In this document: positions 10,341-22,324 of the stretch, in pieces
Position numbering within the stretch: the stretch's first letter is position 1
How the letters are laid out: each line of letters starts with the position of its first letter
Origin: Citrus sinensis
Taxonomy: Eukaryota; Streptophyta; Magnoliopsida; Sapindales; Rutaceae
DNA: 64,000 nucleotides
Reading direction: 5' to 3'
Assembly (NCBI RefSeq): GCF_022201045.2
Contig: NC_068561.1
Location: 24,868,501-24,932,500, forward strand
The notes under the pieces: generated by a model
Told to the model about the DNA's origin: nothing
What the model saw: only the letters and a program-made list of their open reading frames with translations
The model's database searches: none
Translations under genes and position numbers: made by a program

Positions 10341-13204
10341 TTTAGGTTCAAACTGGGCCTATCTTATTTTTGGTCCTATTACCTTCTACCATAAAAGTTT
10401 TATTAGATTGCGACAAGGGATTCTCTACAGCAATTAGAACACGAGTAAACTGTTATAGATGCTTCTCAAAGGAGAAAATAGGAAATGTTCTATTTAATTA
10501 TGTTGCCCTAGTTAAGGTAATGATAAAAAGACTATACATTTTTAAGCACGAAATGGTCCCAACGATTAGGTTTAAAGAATTAAATTAACACACTACGACT
10601 AAGATTCGAAATTCTTGAAATTGAAATAATTTCCATGTTAGTTATGCTTTTCTAGTTGGTCAGGCAGTAATCAGCCTATTTGAAATTGAATCATATCAAT
10701 CTGTTAAAGCACTTTCTTGCTTCTAGTGTCACCAATAAATCGCGAATATGATTTTCTTGTTAAGATATCATCAAACACCTTTTGATAATTGTAGATGTTT
10801 TTTCTCTGTTGTAACTAGCTTTTTACTTTCTTCACTGTAGAACCTTATTAAGCAGTTGAGTTTCCACAAGAATGTGATTCTTAGGTAAAGAAAGTGATGG
10901 GTCACCCATTTAGGCTTATTATCCATATATAGCTATAGGGTCAAAGTTTAAACTTTTATATGGGTGCATTACAGGGTATTTTTACGAAAAGTTTGTCTAA
11001 AAAAAAGTAGTTCTATAACTTAAAAGAAATGTCAAGTATTTCTTCAATAATATTGTTTGACTGTTTAAAATCACTCCTCATTCATCATCATGTGATTCAT
11101 GTCTCACAAATTCTTTAAAGTGGCAAACAATGATTTTAACGGTGCATATAATTGAACTGAAATATTGAGTTACTGTAAGTGATGATGCAGTCCCATCATT
11201 TTCCTTTCACAGATATGAAAATTCTCCACCCAGAGGGGAAAAAAAATAGTAAATTAAAAGGTTGGACATGCCTCAAGGTGGCCTCTGTCGGGTTTTCCGG
11301 GGTTTTCGGGTGGAAGAAATTCACAACCTGTCAATTCAGAAACCATAATTGGAGAAGCAACGTCACATGGGATTTGATCTGATGAAGATGTGACTAGCTA
11401 AATACATTTTTATATCATGCTTTGAGAGGACATTTGCTTCGCCGATATGAATGTGAAGAGCATATTGATTTTTCCTTGGCCAATATTTGTTGAGCAAGTA
11501 GCTAGCTAGCCTGCCAATTGGTTTTGTCATGAAACTTTTTATTGTGTGCATCAATATTTTCATGGGTTAATGATGAGATTGTTGATTCTTTTATTTTTGT
11601 TTTATTTATTTTGTTGTGTGGTCTAGTTGGGAGAATGACAAGGACGTAACTTCAGTGCTTTCCGAGCGTGCTTTCTTTAGCCGGCAACAATGGCACCGTG
11701 AATTTCTGTTCCAAGGGATCAGAGATTTTGCGCTAGAAAGCATATACAAATACTTTCCTAAATATATCACACAAGATTTGTTGATCTAAGAGTCAAGTTG
11801 GATAATTCTCTTGCCTCCTTTCGACACAAAAGTTTAATTTCCTTCTTAAACTTGTGGTCGTGGAGTTGATTTCTCCAGTGGCAGACCCATGCCTGCAGCC
11901 CGGTCTATCTCAAAATAATAATAATAATAATAATAAATAAAAAGTTATTACAAACAACAGAATTACCAATAATATATAAAATAATTTCATATTCATTCAC
12001 CTTATCTAAAATAGAGCCGTGTATTCTGAGTCACAACAAAGCATGCATTTTCAGTCATGACAAAGCTTAATTAAGATATTACTTCGTAGTAAAATAGGAA
12101 ATGAATTTCTTTTTTGGATTGTATGGTTATTTATGTTGAAAGAGAAATTATTAATATTGTTGAATTAGATTCTGTAATTGATGATTTTTATAATTCAAAG
12201 TTTTTAAAAGTACAACTTCAGTAGTAAATTTGTTTTGAGATTTTTTTTATACTACTTTTTAAAAATTATTTTTATTTACACCGTTATTAAGTATATTTTG
12301 TCATTTATGAATATAAAGTTATATTAATTTAGCCTAGGGTACTGTAAAATTTTGGTTCCGCCCCTGAATTTCTCTTTAACACTACTCGTATGCGGATAGA
12401 AATTCAATATAGCATTCTAATTATAAATATGGCTTATTAGAATTTGATGCTGCTAAATCATCATGACATCATCATTAAACTGGAAAAGCAATAAAAAGTT
12501 ATATTTCAATAATTGTTGTAGACACTTGTTGTTGTAAGATAGGCCGAGCAGTAAAAGGATAGCTCTTTTTTTTTTTTTTTTTTCTTTGGGTTTAATAAAT
12601 AAACTAAAAATAAATAAAGGTATTATCCTTTTAAATAAATTTATTTATTTTTCTCACTGAGCGATATATTGTTTACTCATTTGGTAAGAGCTTTTCGTGC
12701 CTACTTTAATTCAACAACTTTCCACATAAGTATGATGCACTTTTGCTTAGTTTGAGTATCTTGGTAATGCTAAATCTATTCATAGATATCAATTAAATTA
12801 TTTTTCAATAAGACGCAATCAAGAAATATGCCCACCATTATAAATTAACAAATTAATTATTTTTCTATTTCTTTTTCCTCATAAATCATTATAATATCAT
12901 AAAATATTAAATATTTAAGTCACAAAATTTCTCATGAAATAAAAACATTAGAACAATCCATTTCGGGCTCCCCCCTTTCTCTCATATATCATGGGCCCAA
13001 CATTGTGCCAAGGGAATCTTGAGACGAGCATGTATGACGCTTATTAAGAAGCCGGGTGTAATAAGATGATTGGTGGGATGCGTTTAATATTCTCAACTGC
13101 GTCTATTTGTAAAAAGGCCCTCCTCGAAATCTCTTCTACAGTTTCATTTTTTCAAAAGATTTTAAAATTTGAAATAGCAGCGCGCACAGAGAAAGAGAGC
13201 CAGA
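10341..13204. other. Intergenic region upstream of the coiled-coil gene
   Basis: AT-rich, with an ATA/ATAA microsatellite near 11915-11940 and a poly-T run near 12567-12583. Short open frames are unsupported. The last ~150 bp is presumably the promoter and 5' leader of the gene starting at 13205. Confidence 0.45.
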
Positions 13205-15859
13205 ATGGCGGGAAGCGATCCAAAGAAGCATCTTCTAACCCTAATTCGTGATTTCGCCTCTGAAAAATCTCAGGGAGGTTAGCATCATTGTTTGATTGAT
13301 TATTTCTGTTGTTGAAACGTTTTCCACGTTTTCTGGAGGATCTAAGTAATTTAACAACAAACGTATTTTTAAATGTTTATTACCTTCTTTTTTTTCTCTC
13401 TCTCTCTGCGATTTCCTGCATTTTCTCGGTAACCAAACAGAGGTCATAAACTCTGTGCAATTTGAAAATGAAACAGTCAGTCCGCGCTTGGAGATGTGTA
13501 GATCAATAAATGTATCAGAAGTTTAAAAATTCTGATTTTCTCAGTTATTAAACTGGAATACAAAATTTGATTGGAGTGAGTCCGTACATGCAGAGAGAAG
13601 AGTGGTAGGTTTAAAGAAACGAATTGAGGAACTCCGATTGGAGTTAGAGGAGGAAAATTTCGAGCGAGAAGAGGCCAAGCAATTCAAGGAAACAATTGAG
13701 CAAGAGCTTAAAGGATACGAAGTTGAGTTGGCTTTGAACAACACAGCATTTCAAGCTCTAGAGGTTTGCTTTATTTATTTTAGCTTTGATTGTTTTTTTA
13801 TTACGTTTTGATTGAAAAATTCTTTTTTGTTGAATCAATTGCAGTCAAGAATTTCTTTAATACACAATGAGATTTCAACAGTTGGAGCCGAAGTGGAAGC
13901 TCTTAAGGTACTGATTTATGCTTGTCTTGTATCTTGCAATTATTTAATTAAGTGGCTATTTTGTGTTCTTATGTTATTGATATTTTTTTCGTTGTTCTGT
14001 TGAACCTGGGTGGATGCATTATTGTGTTTGGATTTACGAAGAAAGAACAAGAAAGTTTACGGTACATGCTCTTGTTACAGAATTCATGTTTTTTTCTTCT
14101 TCAAAACATTGAAATAGTCATGATTGATTGTGTTTTCCGTTTATGTTTCTGTGCAGAGATGGCTTTATTGTCCAAATGTTTGAGTTGAATGATAAGATAA
14201 GGTTGGTCTCATTTTTTAGATCATGATAAGTCTTATTTTCATTCTTCCTTTTGTTCTTTGTTTTCTTTAATACATATTAACTGAGATATTGCTCCAGGAT
14301 TAATAACTTACAGATATGAAATTTATTGTGAATATCTTGATTTTGAACCTAAAGTTCATCGCATTTCTAAGGTTCCAGTACTTATCAAATTTTATTTCAG
14401 CTCTTCATTGTTTGCATTGCTCAAATTCTATATTTGTCTGATGGCCATGACTTTAGAGAATACAATTCATTCTAATCACTATTGTACTAACTATTCAGCT
14501 AATTACTTGTTATGGTAGGACTTTCCACAAGTCAATAGCTTTCAATCTTCAGGAAGATGATAGTTTTGGAACTGCAGCAGGTGACTTCCTCTATAACGCC
14601 ATTCCACTTGTCTAGCGAACCTTGTAGCAGATCTGCAACTTGGTTCGGTTTTTCATGGATGAAGATCTTAACTCATATCATCAAGTTCTTTTTGCTTAAT
14701 TTTACAGTTTCAGAAGCAGATCACAATTTCAGCAAGAAGGGAGTCCCTGAAGTTGCTTTAAAAACTCTTGAGGATAAGATAGCTGAGGTAGTTTCTCAAA
14801 CAGCTAGAGAGGAGGAACTGTACCAAGAGGAGGAGAAAATTCAAAAGCAGGTAAATTATGGTCTTCTGTTTTTTAGAAACATTAATACAGTGCTCTGCAA
14901 CAGCTTTACATGATTTTAATTTATCATAGAAACTGTTTCCATGTCATATCTTCCCTGATTTTAAAAGACTAAAAGTAACAAATGTTTCCTTCGGAATTTA
15001 GTCGCAGAAAGGTTAAATACTTTTGCACCCCTGCAGGTCCAGTTGGAGTTGATTGATCTTGAGAGGAAGGTGTCCTTGATGGAGATGATTGCTTACGAAA
15101 CAGGATCATTGCAGGACTTAACGAGATATCCTTGTTAAAACTACAGTAGCTACTACCAAATTTATGGTCAAGGTTTGATAACATTTTCGACCAAAGGGAA
15201 ACTGTGTACAAAGGAGTGAAAATGAAAGGACAGGGTTCAGTCCTTATGGTGATTATTAAATTCGTGGGTGAATGATTTCTGAGAATCTAAATCATATGGA
15301 GAGCACAAAAATGGAACTTTTTGCTTTGAAAAGAGACCTCGAAAATTTCATCACTGAAATGCCCATTTTCAAATGAAGTTTTCTGAGTCGTTTGTTTAGG
15401 ATATTTCCAAAAATAATCTTCCACTGGTTTGCCTCTGCTTGCTTATAACAACAGAGGAAATTATAAGCACTACTTGGAAGCTTGTTCTTCTTTGTTGGCC
15501 TTCCCGATCCAACATTCTTGGAACTCACAATAGTTGAAATTTCTTCTCCTACCTCCTTTGGAATTAAAAGAACTCAATCATGTATTGAAGTTTGTTTTTT
15601 ACTTTTTCTTATTTTGGTGATTGAAAAGGCAAGTGCAGTCAGCTACGCTGCTTTTGTTCTAAATTAGGTTTTTGTTTTTGAAGCTTTATAAGATACAGTT
15701 AGAAATGTCTCTTTAACTGGAAACAAGCAGACTTTTGAATTGGAGCAGAGATGTGCTTCTCTCGGTGAGGAATTGCAGAGGAGGTGTATATGTTCAAATT
15801 GCAGCAGAGAGAATGTGGAGGACTTGGGTTGTATACTTCAGGCAAATGGAGCGAACTGA
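13205..15859 (+). CDS. Small coiled-coil protein, nine exons, function unknown
   Basis: Exons: 13205-13277, 13594-13763, 13845-13907, 14042-14061, 14157-14201, 14519-14580, 14708-14850, 15037-15125, and about 15728-15859. The predicted protein is about 264 aa, highly charged and coiled-coil throughout (VGLKKRIEELRLELEEENF, then TLEDKIAEVVSQ, LIDLERKVSLMEM). It ends in a cysteine-containing tail, RRCICSNCSREN. The first exon encodes MAGSDPKKHLLTLIRDF. Exon 4 is only 20 nt. The last intron starts ATATCCTT rather than GT, so its 3' end is uncertain; the frame beginning TFELEQRCASL is the protein-like one. Small kinetochore-type coiled-coil proteins were considered, but no diagnostic globular domain is seen and I do not assign a name. 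The gene converges on the 5-phosphatase gene downstream. Confidence 0.72.
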
Positions 15860-16588
15860 TCTCTTGTAAGTATTTCATGAGTTACTGCTATATTTGAAGT
15901 TTTGGTATCACTATGGATTTACATATTTGAACTCAAGAAGCTACACAATCTTGGAACTTTAGTTGAAACTGTATGGATAAAGTTGGCTGAAAGTCTAGAT
16001 AAGTTCTTGTGCTCTGGAAAATAATTACAGTCCAATTTGGGAAACTGCTAAAAAGAATATTGCTGATTGCTTTCAACTGATTATTGCATCTCGAACTCTT
16101 GCATAGATTGTTTAAGCTTATTGTGATAATATCTCAATTGAAGCCACATACATCTCAAAACATTTTTTATTTATTTTGAAATTACATCTCAAAACATATT
16201 AATTACATTTATGTGATGACGAGCTCTTCTTTATATCTCTGGGGTCTAGCTTTCGATTGCCAATTAATGCTACCCTCTCCTTAAGTACAAAAACTGAAGA
16301 AACTCTAGAGATAATAGCCTACCCTAGAGCGGCATACTGTAGCAACATAATTAGCCAAAGACCATCTTTGTCTTCTTCTACTTGTTTTATCTACAGACTT
16401 TTTATAAGTGTCGGTGGTAATTCCATATCCTTTACCATTAATGATAACAATGTAGATGCAGCCTCTTCATCAGCTTTTGCTAGATCCTGAAATATTGATG
16501 ACCGTTTAAGAATACGAGTGATGATCAATAATCGTGTTCACATTATAATCATTCGTAAAGATAATAGTATTAAAGTCCAAGAAAACAT
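15860..16588. other. Spacer between two convergent genes
   Basis: The 3' flanks of the coiled-coil gene (+) and the 5-phosphatase gene (-) meet here. The open frame at 16257-16490 shows no motif. Nothing else was recognised. Confidence 0.5.
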
Positions 16589-18715
16589 CTATATATATGG
16601 ACTGCCTGAACTTACAGTATTTTTGGGAGACATTATGTTGGCCGGAAGAATGGACTGCATTGCAACAGCTTTAGGATTGGACCTTGTGACTTCCACCTGT
16701 GTAGAGAACAGGGCAGAGACAGGCCGATGATCAGAGAACCTGCTTTCACTGCGAAAATAGGAAAGCTGTTTCACTCCTTTTCCATACCATAAAATCCTAT
16801 CACACCTGCCACCAGATTAATGCATTATTCTTAATGAGCTATCATAAAAAAGAACTAGTAATACAGTTCATGCTTCTAGATTTAGGACCTAGAGGAGTCC
16901 TGGCTCTTTAATAGTGATTCTAGAGTTGTAGAACCTAGACCAGAACCATGGTTAAGTAATATACCAAGCTGGAGTCCTGGGCTTTTCTCCTGATCTGTTT
17001 GGACCTCCCCCTGAGTACCGATTACAATTTGATGAAGAATACTTGTATGTCGGTGGAAATTCAATGTTTCCCTCTCTCCAACCTTGGAATACTCCGCCTT
17101 CTTCTTGTTCCCTTCGAAGCTGATCAAATTCTTGCAATCCTCTCCAGTCTTGCTTCTTTATCAAATGCCTTGCTAAATTGTCTTCCAAATATAACCTATA
17201 GTTGAGATCTCCGAACCAAAATATTTGACTGCTCAACAAACAAAAACATCTCTTGATTCAGCTGAAGATATATTTTAGATTAAACTAAGAACGGTAACTA
17301 ATTATTCTCTCCATTTTAGCCTTAAAATTTGTTAACACAATACTTCATATCTACCCCTCTTTACTTTAGTTAGACTAGTATCTTATGGGTATATTTTGGA
17401 GATTCAAAATAGAAGCTTGGTGGTTGAATAGTCATAAGATTTTACAAATTCAGTATAAAGAAGGTTTTAAATGTTGAAAATTATAGATTTGAGTAAATGA
17501 GATCTGAAATATTATTCCAAATTATGTGTTTTAGAGAGCACTTACTCGTGCCCTAAGATGGTCAGAGGGTGAGGATTGTCGTCATCATTCGGAGATCGAG
17601 GGAAAGAAGTTCGTTTAAAAATCTCCGAAACTTGGTGATTCCTTCGGCCTTCATCGCCTTTCTTCTCACCAGAAGCTAAATGTGCTGCTACAAAGCAAAA
17701 ACTGGTCCCTTCAATTGACATGCTAACAGAAACTGAACCTTTGTTCCCCAAATACCCCATGATGCCACAAGCCACTGAACAAACTTTCACATTTGAAATG
17801 CAATACTTTCTTAGCAACTCCCTTCTTATCCACACACTTATAAGCACTCCAACCATCTTCTTGCTTGCCATGAGCTTGTACTTACTGCCCCAATATAACT
17901 TCTCACTTTGAGTTCTCCACCATTCTTTTTTTGGAGTCTTGGCACGGCTGCTGAGACTACTCTCCATTTCAGTGTCCAAGAGATAGCTGTCACTTGAAAT
18001 ATTTTGACTGAACATAGGAGACAACCACGGGCATCCATACTTATTGTTAAGAGTTTTTCCAATAAGTAAATTCCAATTTGTTGCTTCTGTTGGGTCCTCT
18101 GCTCCTATCACTGTGCGAGCTTTTAAGGGAACAATCTCCTGGAATCTGATAAGAGAAGAAGTTTTGAATTAGTTGTCAAATTAGACTTTAGGTTCATCAT
18201 TATATAGAGAGCATAAAATGATCCCCTTTCAATAGTTACATACCCGAGAACATACATATCCGCTGCATCCTTTAGATTTAGCCACTCATCCAAGTCTACA
18301 GCCAAGCTTCCTACAGGTGATCTTCCAGCGACATTCCAAGTACCCACAAAGATCCTGAAATGATGAACATATGATGATCAAAACATTCATTTCATTTAAC
18401 ACTTGTTTAACAAACAGTTGTAGAAACCTCACCTTAACTTGTTAGTCGAAATGCATGGATCCATCTCCGCTGAAACAACCTCCTCAACATCATCCATGCT
18501 ATCATCACCATCATCTTCCCCGGCATCTGCAAAAACAACCAGCTTGTTGCATGAGACCAAACACATTAACCACTCACTATCGGCTAGCTATAAAGAATGA
18601 TGTGAAGAACAAACTAACCTGAAATTTCATTTATATGGTAAGGGTCAGCTTTTTTAGGCTTCCTTTTAAACCATTTAAATCTCCTTGTTCTTTGCTTCTG
18701 GTTCTGCCTACCCAT
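16589..18715 (-). CDS. Type I inositol polyphosphate 5-phosphatase
   Basis: Removes the 5-phosphate from inositol polyphosphates (Ins(1,4,5)P3 class) and possibly phosphoinositides, damping IP3/PIP2 signalling. Six exons on the minus strand: 18715-18619, 18526-18433, 18354-18244, 18145-17546, 17228-16965, 16805-16589. All have GT-AG borders and continuous phase, giving 460 aa. The start [16 protein letters not shown] is basic. An acidic linker ([14 protein letters not shown]) follows, then the catalytic fold: [36 protein letters not shown], and the two signature motifs WFGDLNYRL and PAWCDRILW, then [10 protein letters not shown]. All expected catalytic motifs are present. No WD40 or Sac domain is seen, so it belongs to the simple plant type I group. 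The particular paralogue cannot be named. Confidence 0.93.
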
Positions 18716-21641
18716 GGAGTCAAATCACAAGTTAATGGCTAGGTGCTTGTTTCTCCCATGTCCGAGTCCTACACTGAACATAGACTTTGCTGTTAAAGAG
18801 TCATTGTGTTAATCGCTAGACAATACCAAAGAAAGAAAGATGAAACAGACAAGACCAAAAAACTAAGACTAAGAAAAATAATACATCTAGTGATAATTCC
18901 AAGAGCGAGAAGCAAGTAAAAGTCATAGGGATAGCTTTCATTAGTTGGGAAATGACATGAACAAGCTTCCCTTCATATTTGATTGTTTAGTTTAATCAGT
19001 CTTCGAATTGAAAAGGAACCAAAATTATATAAGCCTCACAAGGCTCTATCATTTGCTTGATTATGAGAGCTGGTAGGTGGTGGTGCTCCTCACAATCTCA
19101 CGTATGTCCCGTGGATTTTTACGTTACAAAGTTCATTATTGAAAGGACTAGTCAAACAACACACTAACACAGCCCTCCATGGTATAAAGTAAACATCTAA
19201 TCTAATGGACCATTAGCAATTAAATGTGGCTGACCGTACTCGATTTCCTATTCATTCATCAACCAATGACAGGGCCATTATTTGTTAGATAAGAATGATG
19301 ATGATTGGGGATTTGTTAGTATGCGAGTGAATTCAATAGTATAAGAACCTTTCTAGTCAGTTCATGATAAATCAACTCTGATTAACTGTTGCATGAACGT
19401 CAAGGACAAAGTACTTTGTTAGCAATTTGTAATATCTTGATTTCATATTCATACTTAGTGGGGGTATCTGAGAAGTTATTATCGAAGCTATCTCCCTCAC
19501 CAATCAATCCAATAGGAAATACAAATCATATGCAGTACGAATCGTATGGCTCCATATATTATCAGTACTGGTACGGTAGCATTAATTCTTCAGTTTCGAA
19601 CTCCCAACTTTTTTGGAGACATTTTAAAAGCTTTTTTGTTCTTAATATGACATAATTTTTTTTCCTTTTCTTAATAATAATAATAATAATAAGTGTAATA
19701 TGTGGTCATGCTTCGACCCTCTTGCCTTTAACGGCATGAAAAATTTATGCACGAATAAAGTGAAAAGGAATAGTATATTTTTAAAAGACATGAAAATCGA
19801 AGAAGGTGCACTGGGGGATCTATAATCTATTAATAGTTTTTATATATTTATTTTTGCTTGTGACATATTGATAACAATGATGATTATTAGCTGGTGCAGC
19901 TTTTGAGAGGTTGTCGACATTCTAACGAGAAATGGATGAGATTTTTCTCTATGTTATTATCTATCAACTTCGACCATAAATGAATTGCACGATGCCTTTA
20001 CCTGCCTTTGTTCATTTCGTTTAACTAACATGATAGACGACACCGACTTTATGACCCAAATCTTCAGATCTTTAATAGAAAAATTGAATCTTAGCCACCC
20101 ATGCAAGTAGACTACCGGAGAAAAAAAAATCGGACACATTTTTTTTTTAAACCAAAATTTTGATAATTCGACCATTATTATTGCAATGGTAATCAGGAAA
20201 AAATCTTGAATGTGTAGATATTCATGTACCATATTTACATTCTTAAGAGTTGTTCACAGGGGCAAAATGCAAATTTCAAGGGTAACATGTTCGTTTGTCA
20301 CTCAATGATAGTGTATTGGCAGAGAATTAAACAAAATCATTCGATATAAATTAAGAAATTTATATTTTGCAATGTAAGAACCTTTTCATTTGAAAAGCTT
20401 TATACACCTTAAGTTATATCTTGTTTATAAGAGGGTCGAGTTAACAATTTTATGTGTTTCATAATCAATTTCTTATTTAATTACTCCTTCAAATGAATTT
20501 ATGAACATGAACAGATTCAAGAGGTCAAACTTTATTACATAATCATTTGTCGAAATTATAATCTATCATATATTCAAAAAATAAAAAACTAATTTAAGTT
20601 CTTGATTTCCTCAGATTTCTTTGATCTCAGTCTACTAAAAAATCATTTAAATAGTGAGCTTTAGGTGGTTGGAACGGGCAAGTCTTTCATCTCCTAATAA
20701 CAATAATATTTAGCTGTTTATTGAGCTTTCTGTGGTTTGATATGAGCTTTAAATTAGTGGTTTGTGGTTGGAAGTCCGTGTTTCGAAAGTCATCGTAGTG
20801 GTTGACACGTCGCACGTCGAAATTATGGACGACAAGTCGGCTGCATTTCCAAGAAGTGCAAGGAAAGAAAAATAAGTAAAAAACAAAAAAAAAAGGAGTA
20901 ACGTTAACATGTTGGTAGCTACTAACCTTCTAGTTAATTTAGAAAGTACAATCTTTAAAAAAATCTAATGAAATCTGTTAATTAAATCAAGATTTTACTT
21001 ATGCTAGTATGAGCTCTTCTTTAGAGCTTTCTTTTATTATCACGTCCATTAATAATAGTACATAAATTTAGATTTAATGTTCTACATTTTTTATTTAATG
21101 AAAATCGAATGTCTTATTTTTGTGTAAATTGTAATTTAATAGGAAAATTTTTATTCTTTTTTATAACAGTCACAAGTCTGATTCATAGGTTATATTTAAA
21201 AATATATCGCAAAAGTTGAGGGCACAAGATTGAGTTCCTCTTATAATAGGAGAATTTTTTTTTTTCAATTATTAGTAGATGTTGAATTCAAACAAATTGA
21301 TCTTTCCATTTTGCTCATTATTGCAGTTTTAAATTTCTAGGGTGGATAGTTTTCTTCTTGTACAAAAATGAAAATTTACACTTTTCATCACCCTACAAAA
21401 TCTTCGTAATTCAACTAATTAGCATCTACAAACACACTTTTCCGGAGTCTTTGTTTACTACAATTTAATAATAAACATCTTACAAAGGAACAAAAGGATT
21501 GTAGATAAATAGAGCAAAATCTTAAATGGATAAAAGAATTACAAATATCAAAATATGGATTAAATTTCAAAAACTCCAGACATAATTTACTGAATTAATT
21601 GTTAAAAAAAAAAGGTACTGAATTAAGTTCTCCTAAGTAGT
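18716..21641. other. Intergenic region, no supported gene
   Basis: The right part of 18716-19100 is promoter/leader for the 5-phosphatase gene. The rest is AT-rich with short ATA repeats (about 19672-19692). Open frames at 19389-19655 and 19957-20232 have no motifs. Confidence 0.45.
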
Positions 21642-22256
21642 TTACAAAACACAACTATGAGTTGTCTTTTGTACCTTGGGAAAGCTTCGATTTTCCCTCT
21701 TCTGAAGCCTGTTGAATAATTGAACTTCCCTTCCTCTTATTGCATCTAAAACCAAATGCTGCCTAAATGTTGCAATGAATGCTTCAGCCCTTTCATTCAA
21801 CTCCTCCTTCGAAAGCCGCGGCGGCTCTGCTTCATCAGCATCAGCATCGTCATAATCTTCCATGCCCGTCACTTCTTTGTTTTCACTAGTTTCTCTTTGT
21901 AACTTGTTGTCTGTGTTACATTCTTCAACTTGATCATCAGCAGACCAATACCCACTTTCTTCATTTCTTTTCTTGATCATTTTTTGTACCTTCACATTGT
22001 CACCCCTACTTTCTTGATTTTGAGTTTGATCACTGGATTTGCAATGCATGGAAGTGAAAAAAATAGCCATTAACACAAGATTGAGAATAATAAACACCCA
22101 CAAGCGCCATTGCTCAATTAAAAACATCATTATAACCCTTTTCAAACCCACCAGAAAAAAAGCTGTCCCTGCTGTAAACAGAACTGTGTATTTACTTTCA
22201 TCTTCAAACTCTCTTTCTCTTGCCTCCATCTTAACACACTCTCTCTTTGCCTCCAT
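21642..22256 (-). CDS. DUF4408/DUF761-type membrane-anchored protein
   Basis: Single-exon protein of 204 aa. Two hydrophobic segments lie near the N terminus (about 26-45, YTVLFTAGTAFFLVGL; about 49-68, LWVFIILNLVLMAIFF). A long acidic, low-complexity middle follows (GMEDYDDADADEAEPP), then a C-terminal DUF761 signature, LSKEELNERAEAFIATFRQH. This is the architecture of plant 'cotton fibre expressed protein' relatives. Their molecular function is unknown and several respond to stress or elicitors. The start lies about 60 bp downstream of a TATA box, so the leader is very short. A second in-frame ATG at codon 10 could also be used. Confidence 0.85.
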   Translation of the reverse strand: MEAKRECVKMEAREREFEDESKYTVLFTAGTAFFLVGLKRVIMMFLIEQWRLWVFIILNLVLMAIFFTSMHCKSSDQTQNQESRGDNVKVQKMIKKRNEESGYWSADDQVEECNTDNKLQRETSENKEVTGMEDYDDADADEAEPPRLSKEELNERAEAFIATFRQHLVLDAIRGREVQLFNRLQKRENRSFPKVQKTTHSCVL

Positions 22257-22314
22257 ATTTCTTCTTCAATTTTCTTGTTTAATTGTGACTGTGAGGGTGA
22301 TGGTGATCAAAAGA

Positions 22315-22324
22315 GCTTATATAG
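22315..22324 (-). promoter_or_regulatory. TATA box of the DUF761 gene
   Basis: CTATATAAGC on the minus strand about 60 bp upstream of the start codon, a good plant TATA match and spacing for a ~30-nt leader. Confidence 0.55.
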
